From Isotricha intestinalis (Eukaryota > Ciliophora > Litostomatea > Vestibuliferida > Isotrichidae): 19,176 bases of DNA. Below are positions 1 through 7,419 of the stretch, piece by piece. A program made the position numbers and the translations under genes. The notes under the pieces were generated by a model. That model made no database searches. It was not told the origin of the DNA and worked only from the letters and a program-made list of their open reading frames with translations. The stretch spans positions 1-19,176 of the forward strand of contig JAJJLU010004078.1 in assembly GCA_023807065.1 (NCBI GenBank), given 5' to 3'. Positions within the stretch are counted from its first letter, which is position 1. Every line of letters starts with the position of its first letter.

Positions 1-58
1 ATTTAAAGTATTAAAAGGTAAATTTCCAGTAAGCATATAATATAATAAAACACCACAA
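1..58 (-). repeat. Inverted copy of a kinase-gene segment
   Basis: Bases 1-58 are, by direct comparison, an exact reverse complement of 2777-2834, inside the kinase domain of the gene at 2169-4790. The match runs off the left edge, so its full length is unknown. It contains no gene of its own. Exact identity over 58 bases means a very recent event or an artefact; a diverged paralogue would show substitutions, at least at third codon positions. It overlaps the direct copy at 48-98 by 11 bases. Confidence 0.93.
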
Positions 59-98
59 AAAATAAAACAAATAAAGAAATTATTCTAAATTCAAAAAA
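48..98 (+). repeat. Direct copy of a second kinase-gene segment
   Basis: Bases 48-98 are identical to 4082-4132, in the lysine-rich linker of the gene at 2169-4790, in the same orientation. Identity stops at base 99 (T here, C at 4133). The 11 bases 48-58 belong to both this copy and the inverted copy, because the kinase gene itself carries that 11-mer as an inverted pair at 2777-2787 and 4082-4092. The junction therefore sits in microhomology. Confidence 0.93.
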
Positions 99-280
99 TA
101 TGATAATTATAAACTCAATTAATTAATTGTTATATAATATTTAAAAAATATAAATACAATTATTTTTTTTTAAATTTATTTTTAAATATTTAAAAAAATT
201 TAAAAAAAAAAAAAATAAAAAAAAAAATAATAAATCTAATATAAAAAACCATAAAAAAAATCAAAAAAAATTTAAAAAAA
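99..280. other. A/T-rich leader before the CAP gene
   Basis: This stretch holds no open reading frame worth calling. It becomes steadily A-rich toward the start codon at 281, as do the leaders of the other genes here, so it probably holds the promoter and 5' untranslated region of the CAP gene. I found no copy of it elsewhere in the window. Because 1-98 is chimeric, base 98/99 may be a second junction. Confidence 0.5.
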
Positions 281-2032
281 ATGCCAAGAAGTTTTCGAAA
301 AGAAACCTCAAATGCAAATTCAGGAACAGAGAATTCGTCAGAAGAAAACAAATCAAGAACATATCGACAGAATTATGAAAGACCTCCATTAAGTAATTCA
401 AGTTCAAAAGTAGGTTCAAATAAAATATCAAAAGAACCATCTCGTCAAAATTCAATTCAAAATTTAAAAAATGAAAATTCAAAAAATAATTCTAAACAAA
501 ATTCAAGAAATGAAAGTAGAAATTCAACATATAAAAGTAATTCAAATAAAATACCTTCAGGAAATTTTGAAAATGATTTTATTTCTGAAGTAAATATTTT
601 AAGAAATGATCCTAATTTAATAAAAGAAGATTTAAATGATTTTGAAAAAGAAATTAAGCAAATTTACTCTAATAAACCTAATTATTTAAAAAATATATCT
701 AATTTATTTTCTAAAATAAGATCTTCAAAAACAAATAAAATTCAAAAAGATGAAAAATTATGTTTATTAGCAAATCAATATATTCAAGAATTAAAAAATT
801 CAAATTCAAAGAAATTTTATATAAAAGAACAAAATGAATTAGAAAAAGAATTAAAATATGATTTTGAAGATGTTAAATTATTTCATAATTATATTTCAAC
901 AGCAATTTCACCAAGAAAAGCATTATTAGATATGATATTTAATGAAAAAGATTTATTAAATTTAAATGGAGATTATTTAATAAAACCACAAATCAATTAT
1001 ATTGGAATATCTCATGAAAAAATAAAAGATATTCCAATTACAATTGTGATTGTTATTGATAATAATAAACTTTCTAAAGAAAAACCTTTAATTGAAGGTT
1101 TAATTAGTGAAATAAATAGAGTTAGAAATAATCCTCAATCATATTTAAAATATATTAATAAAAAAAATAATTGTTATCAAAATTTAATTGATGCTAAAAA
1201 AGTAAATTCTCTTAAAATTAATGATAATTTAGTAAGAGCTGCTGAAAATAGAATTAATGATATTGATCAAAATAAAGAAAATTTAAATGATGATGAATTA
1301 AAGAAATTTTTAAATCAATTTGGAGAAAAATTTCATAATATAAAAGAATATATTTCTCCTAAGAAGAAATTTGCAAAAGAATTTATTTGTGAAATGATAC
1401 AAAAAACAGATTTAAATGATATTTTATTAAATAAAAATTTAAATTATATTGGTTTTTCAGAATCAAAAAAAGGAAATTTAGTAATTTTATTTGCTGATAA
1501 TTTTGATAGTAAAAATAATTTAAATAAAGTTTCAATTCCTCATTTAAAAAGAAAATTAAAAAGACCAAATTTTACAAATGATGAAATTGAACAAATGAAA
1601 AATGATTTTAATATTTTTGATGTTACAAGAACTGGAAAAATTAAACCAAATATTATTCTTTTATTTATTGAAAAAGAAAAAGAATTTTGTGAAGAAAACC
1701 CTTTTTATTTATTGGCTTTAAAACAATTAAATAATTCAAAAAATAATTTAAATGGAATTAATGTTAATGAATTTATTAATGCTGTTCAAAAAGTTATTTT
1801 AGATAATAATGAAAGTAATTTTGAAAATATTTGGAAAAATGTTTTCCAAATTTATTTTGATAAAAGCCCAAAAAGTAAATTGTTAAATAAAGAAATTTTA
1901 ACTTCTGTTATTAAAGAAATGGGATTTGAAACTTCTGATGAAGAAATTGATGAATTAGTTGATAAAATGGGAAGTGATATTGATGAAGATAAATTTGTTA
2001 AAATTATGAAAAGTATTGAAAATCAGAATTAA
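281..2032 (+). CDS. Tandem CAP-like domains with C-terminal EF-hand region
   Basis: A 583-residue protein. Residues 1-95 are a Ser/Asn/Lys-rich, probably disordered head with no signal peptide. Two divergent CAP (SCP/PR-1) domains follow. The first begins near D99 with an 'EVNILRNDP' helix and the second near E272 with 'EINRVRNNPQSY', the typical first helix of protist CAP domains. Residues ~430-583 resemble a calmodulin/centrin-type EF-hand region. One loop starts at D447 (D-x-T-x-T-G-x-I), but its twelfth position is Ile458 rather than Glu. Another helix-loop-helix lies near the C-terminus. The usual CAP His/Glu cavity residues are not evident, so metal binding by either part is doubtful. 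The missing signal peptide points to an intracellular protein, unlike most secreted CAP proteins. Start chosen as the first ATG after an A-rich leader; stop is TAA. The CAP call rests on helix motifs and is moderately sure; the role is unknown. Confidence 0.75.
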   Translation: MPRSFRKETSNANSGTENSSEENKSRTYRQNYERPPLSNSSSKVGSNKISKEPSRQNSIQNLKNENSKNNSKQNSRNESRNSTYKSNSNKIPSGNFENDFISEVNILRNDPNLIKEDLNDFEKEIKQIYSNKPNYLKNISNLFSKIRSSKTNKIQKDEKLCLLANQYIQELKNSNSKKFYIKEQNELEKELKYDFEDVKLFHNYISTAISPRKALLDMIFNEKDLLNLNGDYLIKPQINYIGISHEKIKDIPITIVIVIDNNKLSKEKPLIEGLISEINRVRNNPQSYLKYINKKNNCYQNLIDAKKVNSLKINDNLVRAAENRINDIDQNKENLNDDELKKFLNQFGEKFHNIKEYISPKKKFAKEFICEMIQKTDLNDILLNKNLNYIGFSESKKGNLVILFADNFDSKNNLNKVSIPHLKRKLKRPNFTNDEIEQMKNDFNIFDVTRTGKIKPNIILLFIEKEKEFCEENPFYLLALKQLNNSKNNLNGINVNEFINAVQKVILDNNESNFENIWKNVFQIYFDKSPKSKLLNKEILTSVIKEMGFETSDEEIDELVDKMGSDIDEDKFVKIMKSIENQN

Positions 2033-2168
2033 AAGTTTTTTAATTTTTTTTAAACATTTTTATTTAAATCACTTTATTTTTTTTATTTTTTATTTATTTT
2101 TTTATTTTTTTTATTTTTTTTTTTCAAATTTAAATCAAGTGAAAAAATTATTTTAATATAAAAATAAA
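2033..2168. other. T-tract spacer between the CAP and kinase genes
   Basis: This 136-bp spacer separates two same-strand genes. Its first ~90 bases are almost pure T with scattered A on the plus strand, then it changes to A-rich just before the ATG at 2169. A T-rich 3' region followed by an A-rich leader fits a transcript end followed by a new start. No specific signal can be named. Confidence 0.4.
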
Positions 2169-4790
2169 ATGAATTGTAATTATGAATTATTAAAAGAAAT
2201 ACCCAAAAATATTAATAATTATGTTATTGAAGAAGAAATATGTAAAATTAAATTTGGTATAATTGTATCAGCCATTCATAAAATAACTGAAGAAAAAATA
2301 GCAATAAAAATTTTAAGTAAAAATCTACTTAAAAATAACTTTAAGCAATTAACTTTAATAAATAATGAAATATCAAGTTTAAAACTTTTACATCACAAAA
2401 ATATAATTCAATTATATGAAATAATAGAGTCAGAATTTCATATATATATTATAACTGAATTATGTATTGGAGAAAGTTTAAATAATTTAATTAAATCAAA
2501 AAAAAAATTAAGTGAAAAAGAATCAAAATATATTTTCAATCAAATAATTAATGGAATGTATTATATGAATAAAATGAAAATCTGCCATAGAAATATTAAT
2601 TCAAATAATATAATAATAACCAAAAATAATATAGTAAAAATTATAGATTTTAAATATAGTTTTTATTATAATTCATTAACAAATATCTTAATAGATAAAA
2701 TTGAAAATAAAAATTATTCTTCCCCAGAAATGATTGAAGGAAAAGAATATAATTGTGAATTATGTGATGTTTGGTCTTGTGGTGTTTTATTATATTATAT
2801 GCTTACTGGAAATTTACCTTTTAATACTTTAAATACGAATAATAACACTTATAATTTTAATCTTTTTTTAAGTGAAAATTCACTTAGTTTAATTAAATCA
2901 ATTATTGAAGTTGATATTAATAAAAGATTTACTTTTAATGATATTATTTTAAGTAGTTGGTTAAGTAAAAATAATAATATTAATGTTATTTATGGTATTA
3001 ATATTTTTGAAATGAAATTTCCAGTTGATGAAAAAATTTTACATTTATGTGAATTATATGGTTATAATAAAAATTTAATTTCTTTTGGAATGAAAAATAA
3101 TTTATATAATGAAAATACTGTTTTATATAAATTATTAGTTCAAAAAATTGTTAATTTAGGTTTTGAAAGTTTAAGTGATTTTAATAGTAATATGTTTAAT
3201 GAATATATTCAAGATTCTTCTAATTATTTTAATTATGAAGAAATTGAAAATAAAATAGAGAATTATTATAATATAAATCAAAAGAGAAATGAAGATATTT
3301 ATAATCAAAGAAAAAATATAGAAAACACATATGAAGAATTAATGAATAGTTTATTGGAAGTTGAAAAAGAATATAATAAGTTTATTTTAAATAATCCTAT
3401 TTCTGAAGAAAATATTTCAATGTTAATTAATAATAATAATATAATTAATAATAATGAAGTAAAAAATGTTAAAAAAATTACTCCTGATTATATTAATACC
3501 AATTCAAAAAAGAGTAGTAAAAAAAAATTCAATTCTTTCACAAAAAATTGTTTATTTATAAATAAATTAGAAATTGATATTTCAGATTTTGATAAACAAT
3601 TATTTTCACAAAAAAAAAAATTAAAAGAAAATAAAAATAAAAAAGAAAAGGAAAAGGTAAAAAAAGAAAATTCATTAACTAATATTGAAGAAATTGATTT
3701 TTCTAAAGATGAAATATTAAAATTAACAATTGATGAAAATAAAAAAAACAAAGAAGAAGATGAAATTTGTAATATTGAAATAATAGATATAAAATATCCA
3801 AAAAAAGAAATTGAAAATATAAAACAATTAAAAAGAAAATTAACTGAAAAAAAAATGTATGATTTAAAAAGAAGTAAAAAGAATTTAAAAAATAAAATGA
3901 CTTTAAAAAAATTTGATTATTTAAAAAATAAGAATAAAAGTACTAAAGATATTAATATAATTAATTCTCCAAGTTTTAAAAAAAAGAAAAGTATTTTAGA
4001 AAATAAAAATACTTCAAAGAAGAAATCAATTTCAAAAAGTAGAAATACTTTAAAATATATAAGTAGTTTTTCAAATATAATAAACACCACAAAAAATAAA
4101 ACAAATAAAGAAATTATTCTAAATTCAAAAAACACTTATTATGAAAATAAAAATAAAAACGTTAAAACTGAAAAAAGATTATTAAATAATAAAAATAAAT
4201 TAAATATTAATTCAATTTTAACTTTATCTAATAAAGAAAAATATGATGAAAATATATCTAAAATTTTATCTTCATCTAAAGAAAAATTTAAAATTAATTC
4301 AGAAAGAAAAATAATTAAAAAAAGATTATTTAGTAGTTTTTGTAATAAAAATTTAATATCAGATTTTTCAATAGATATTAATAAAAGTGAAGAAAATAAA
4401 AATAGAAAAATAAATTCCAGTGAAAAAAATATTAATAAAAAAAATTCATTATTAAAAAAAAGTAAATTTAAATCTTCTAGTCAAAATAAAATTGAAGAAT
4501 GTAAATCTAATAAATTTAATAAAATATTAATACCAAGAAAATATAAAGGACCTATTGATTTATTATTAATTTCTAATAAAAATATTAATGAAACTATTGA
4601 TTTTATTAGAATGAAATTAAAAGACAATAAATTTTATTGTATGAGATTATCGAAATTTCAATTTAAATGTGTTAAAAATATTATCAATTTTCTTATTGAA
4701 ATTGTTGAAATTGAAAATAATATTTTTTATTTTCTATTAAAAATTAAATCAGGAGCTGAAAGAATAAATATAAGAAATATATTTATGTAA
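2169..4790 (+). CDS. SNF1/MARK-family pseudokinase with KA1-like C-terminus
   Basis: An 873-residue protein with the layout of AMPK/SNF1/MARK kinases: kinase domain ~18-270, a UBA-like helical segment ~285-345 ('ELYGY...N...' pattern), a long Lys/Asn/Ser-rich linker ~380-790 with coiled-coil character, and a KA1-like end ~794-873. Retained kinase features are the VAIK-type lysine (K47), the FG of the glycine loop (F29-G30), the catalytic-loop Asn147, the Asp160 of DFG, an APE-like SPE, and the DVWSCGV helix. Lost features are two loop glycines (C25 and I27 in their place), the HRD aspartate (Asn142 in 'CHRNINSNNI'), the HRD+2 lysine (Asn144) and the DFG glycine (Lys162). Phosphotransfer is therefore unlikely. 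KA1 domains in this family bind acidic phospholipids or regulate the kinase, so a scaffold or membrane-bound regulator is plausible (inference). Two internal pieces recur in chimeric form at 1-98. Confidence 0.87.
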   Translation: MNCNYELLKEIPKNINNYVIEEEICKIKFGIIVSAIHKITEEKIAIKILSKNLLKNNFKQLTLINNEISSLKLLHHKNIIQLYEIIESEFHIYIITELCIGESLNNLIKSKKKLSEKESKYIFNQIINGMYYMNKMKICHRNINSNNIIITKNNIVKIIDFKYSFYYNSLTNILIDKIENKNYSSPEMIEGKEYNCELCDVWSCGVLLYYMLTGNLPFNTLNTNNNTYNFNLFLSENSLSLIKSIIEVDINKRFTFNDIILSSWLSKNNNINVIYGINIFEMKFPVDEKILHLCELYGYNKNLISFGMKNNLYNENTVLYKLLVQKIVNLGFESLSDFNSNMFNEYIQDSSNYFNYEEIENKIENYYNINQKRNEDIYNQRKNIENTYEELMNSLLEVEKEYNKFILNNPISEENISMLINNNNIINNNEVKNVKKITPDYINTNSKKSSKKKFNSFTKNCLFINKLEIDISDFDKQLFSQKKKLKENKNKKEKEKVKKENSLTNIEEIDFSKDEILKLTIDENKKNKEEDEICNIEIIDIKYPKKEIENIKQLKRKLTEKKMYDLKRSKKNLKNKMTLKKFDYLKNKNKSTKDINIINSPSFKKKKSILENKNTSKKKSISKSRNTLKYISSFSNIINTTKNKTNKEIILNSKNTYYENKNKNVKTEKRLLNNKNKLNINSILTLSNKEKYDENISKILSSSKEKFKINSERKIIKKRLFSSFCNKNLISDFSIDINKSEENKNRKINSSEKNINKKNSLLKKSKFKSSSQNKIEECKSNKFNKILIPRKYKGPIDLLLISNKNINETIDFIRMKLKDNKFYCMRLSKFQFKCVKNIINFLIEIVEIENNIFYFLLKIKSGAERINIRNIFM

Positions 4791-5385
4791 AATAATTCTT
4801 TTAATTTAAAATTTTATGGTATTTAATATGTTATATTGTTTTTTGTTTAACTTAAAAACATTTTTTAGTTAATTTTTTAATAAAAAAAAACTATAAAATT
4901 CTCAACAAAAATTTTCATACCCTTTAAAAAAATATAAAAAAAAATCAGATAAATATCTTTACACATCACACAAAAAAAGTAAAAAAATTTGTTAACAATA
5001 AATTCAAAAAAGACTCCCTTTTATATGTGATTGAATCTTTTTCCTTAAAAATAAAAATGAAAAAATCAAGGAAAGGCTATCAAAACATGCATCTGGATGT
5101 TTTAAAAGATAATTAAAGGAAAAAAAAGTAATATACTATAAAAATCCTAAAATATTTTTTATATTAAAGAAAAAAACACAAAATAGTTGCCAAAAAGAGA
5201 AGCTGGAATTTTATAGATAAATTAGAAAGAGAAAAAATAAATTATACCAATATAAAAATTTAAAACTCCTTAACCATAAAAATGCATTTAATGAAAAGAA
5301 TTTCCAAAAAAAAACAAATATTTTTTATAAAAAAACATTATTAAAATTAATTAAAAACTTAAAAATACGAAAAAAAATAAAACTT
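4791..5385. other. Long convergent spacer with above-average complexity
   Basis: A 595-bp region between the 3' ends of two convergent genes, the longest gene-free stretch here. No frame stays open for a believable protein. Unlike the other spacers it holds several mixed-sequence islands, around 5011-5060, 5066-5105 and 5189-5215, which contain G and C. The central island forms the nested stem listed at 5038-5125. It may hold a non-coding RNA gene or decayed coding sequence; I match it to no known RNA. Confidence 0.45.
5038..5125. other. Nested stem-loop, candidate structured RNA
   Basis: An inner hairpin pairs AAAACAT (5082-5088) with ATGTTTT (5097-5103) around an 8-base loop. An outer arm pairs about 11 bases at 5038-5048 (TTTTTCCTTAA) with 5113-5125, with one bulged A, and includes a CC/GG pair, unusual here. 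On the minus strand a run of six T (complement of 5006-5011) lies downstream and could end a Pol III transcript. I see no box or consensus that assigns it to snRNA, snoRNA or tRNA. In such A/T-rich DNA, weak stems arise by chance. Confidence 0.25.
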
Positions 5386-6243
5386 TTAATATTGAATTTG
5401 ATATCTTTTATTATTACATAATTCAAAACCATCTTGAAATAATTGATACATTAAATCACCATCTTTAACAACATATTGAACATTTCCAGGTTGATTAACT
5501 TGTAATAAAGGATTTTGATAAGAAATACATTTATATCTTTCTAATTTTTTTTTCCAAAGTGGTTTTACATTTAAATTATTATTATCTTCTTTTTCATTTA
5601 TTTTTAATTTTTTTTTTGCTGTTTTTAATTCATTTTTTATTAAATTTTTCACATCTTCTTTCATTTTTTGTTTATGATATTCTTTATTAAAAATTAATTC
5701 TTCTTTTCTTAATTTTATATAATCACTTAAACTTTGTTTTTTATTGAAATCTTTTTTTTCTTTTATTTCTTCTTCTTCTTCTTTTTTGTCTTCTTTTAAT
5801 TTCATATTACTTTCAATTGTTTTTTTTAATTGCTTTTTCTCATTTTCTTTCATTAAATCTTTATGAAATTTCATATAATAAGGAACTTTTAATTGAGTAT
5901 TAAAAACATAATTTTTTATATCTGAATCATTTATTAAATATTTATTCTTTGATTTTATATTTCCAATTGAATTTTTACTTAATTTTATTCTTATTTTTCC
6001 TCTTGATACATTATTAATTGTATTAAAATCATTATTTTTTATATTATGACTTAATTTTATATTTCGAATTTGAGACATTGACCTTTTTTCTTTTAATTTT
6101 TTTGAATTTATTCTAGGTAAACTAACATTTATTTTTTTATAATATATTTGAGATATAATATTTTTATTTTTAATAGAATTACTATTATTAATTGTTTCAA
6201 AATCAGAATCACTATTTTTGCTATTTTTACTTTTATATTCCAT
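5386..6243 (-). CDS. Unrecognised coiled-coil protein
   Basis: A 285-residue, very basic protein that I do not recognise. Residues 1-95 are Ser/Asn/Lys-rich and look disordered. A segment near 'KVPYYMKFHKDLMKEN' opens a long charged helical region containing a Glu/Lys block and then 'SLSDYIKLRKEEL'. The last ~45 residues, from 'PLWKKKLERYKC' onward, are less biased, contain Trp, Pro and Gly, and look like the conserved part. There is no signal peptide or membrane segment. Only 78 bp separate its start from the divergent ubiquitin-like/SPRY gene, so the two may share a promoter. Cytoskeletal or ciliary attachment would fit the composition but is a guess. Confidence 0.7.
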   Translation of the reverse strand: MEYKSKNSKNSDSDFETINNSNSIKNKNIISQIYYKKINVSLPRINSKKLKEKRSMSQIRNIKLSHNIKNNDFNTINNVSRGKIRIKLSKNSIGNIKSKNKYLINDSDIKNYVFNTQLKVPYYMKFHKDLMKENEKKQLKKTIESNMKLKEDKKEEEEEIKEKKDFNKKQSLSDYIKLRKEELIFNKEYHKQKMKEDVKNLIKNELKTAKKKLKINEKEDNNNLNVKPLWKKKLERYKCISYQNPLLQVNQPGNVQYVVKDGDLMYQLFQDGFELCNNKRYQIQY

Positions 6244-6321
6244 AAATCAATTTATTTAATTTTTTTGTTTAAAAAATAAAAATAAATAATTATTAATTAT
6301 TTAAAAAAATTCTTTAAAATT
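6244..6321. promoter_or_regulatory. 78-bp bidirectional promoter region
   Basis: These bases separate the ATG of the minus-strand coiled-coil gene (start 6243) from the ATG of the plus-strand SPRY gene (6322). Both promoters and both leaders must fit in 78 bp or overlap the genes. The stretch is T-rich on the left and A-rich on the right, which gives each gene an A-rich leader on its own coding strand. No specific motif is recognised. Confidence 0.45.
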
Positions 6322-7293
6322 ATGAATTCTACAAATGAATCTCAGTTAGAGACATATTATTCTCCATATGGATATATAGAAGTATCAAAAGAAGAATATA
6401 ATAATAAATCTCAAACGATAAAATTTATTAAAAATAATTCATTGAGTGGTTCAATAAATGTAAAATTTAAATTTATATAAAAAATTAAAAAAAAAAAAAT
6501 TTAGAAATCTCAATTAACAAAGAAAATAACGATAAATTTAAAAACATTTTATGGAAAAAGGAAAAAATATCCTTTAATAGTATCAATAGATGAGAAACTA
6601 TATGAATTAATAAATCATTTAATTTCAGAAGAAAGAAATGAAAAATCAGAAAAATTTAATATAAAAAATCAATATAGATTAATATCATCAATATCATTAT
6701 TAAGAGAATTAAATATATATAAAACATATAAAGAAGAAAATATAAAAGATAATGAAATATTATTAATTTTAAAACCAGAGACAATAAAATTTTCTCCAAA
6801 TTTAAAAACATCTCATATTTATTTAGAAAATAAAAGAAAAACAGCAAAAAAAATGGGTGTAGATGATTTTGAATTTTGTTTAACTGAACCTGGATTTAAA
6901 TATGGTAAAAAATATATTGAATTTATTTTAGAAACTGAACCCTTTGAAAAAAATATTATGATTGGAATTAGTTTATTTAGAAATAATTTTAGATTTAATG
7001 ATAGTAAAGATTTTTTTGGTTTTTTATTATCTGAAAATCAAAAAATTTATAATGTTAATGGAAAAATGAAAACTGAAAATTTTGGTTTTAATACAAAAAT
7101 TGGAGATAAAATTGGAATGTTAATTGAATTATCTTTTAATCAAAGACAAGTCACTTATTATATAAATAAAATTCTTGTTGGTGTTGCTTTTACTAATCTT
7201 CCTCATGAAAAATTGTTTCCTTGTGTTTGTTTAGGATTCCCTGGAACTGAAATTAAAGTTGATAGTAAAGTTGAATTTCCAATAAATAATTAA
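6322..7293 (+). CDS. Ubiquitin-like plus SPRY domain protein, two exons
   Basis: Joined exons 6322-6459 and 6505-7293 encode 308 residues; the intron at 6460-6504 is in phase 0. An ORF begun at the internal ATG at 6853 would give only the SPRY part. Residues ~52-137 look ubiquitin-like: a basic first strand, 'PLIVSIDEKLYELINHLI' as strand 2 and helix, then 'NQYRLI', 'LLRELN' and a final 'IKDNEILLILK' strand, which matches the late ubiquitin-fold pattern of Asn/Asp-Glu before a Leu-rich strand. Residues ~155-308 form a SPRY domain, with the 'IGDKIGMLIELSFNQRQVTYYINK' type core (here split by eye) and a 'LFPCVCLG' end strand. SPRY domains usually bind peptides, often in ubiquitin-ligase adaptors. 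There is no C-terminal diglycine, so it is an integral ubiquitin-like domain rather than a conjugated modifier. A role in ubiquitin-linked recruitment is inferred. Confidence 0.83.
6460..6504 (+). other. 45-bp spliceosomal intron
   Basis: The intron begins GTAAAA and ends TTTAG, is pure A/T apart from the splice-site G bases, and carries an in-frame TAA at 6478-6480. Removing it joins two open frames in phase 0 and completes a ubiquitin-like fold that continues into SPRY. The length is typical of the very short introns of ciliates and some other protists. It is the only intron I can support in the window. Confidence 0.85.
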
Positions 7294-7419
7294 TTAGTAA
7301 TTAATTTTATTTATTAAAAATAATAAAAAATTTAAATTTAATTCAATTTTTTGAGATTTTAATTAATTTTTTTTTTGATTTTGAAAATATATTATATTTT
7401 TTATAAGTTTTTTTTATCA

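Noticed and set aside
1..98. A dispersed repeat or mobile element at the left edge
   Set aside because: Both parts are exact pieces of one coding gene joined at an 11-base microhomology; there are no terminal repeats or transposase, so a chimera or rearrangement is the simpler explanation.
3488..4135. Minus-strand open frames rich in Phe, Leu and Ile opposite the kinase linker and other genes
   Set aside because: They are mirror images of Lys/Glu/Asn-rich coding sequence, with no domain and no independent codon signal.
7375..7419. Fifteen extra hydrophobic residues before the GTPase-like domain
   Set aside because: The frame is open there but starts with TTG; the first ATG is 7420 and the codons before it look like leader.
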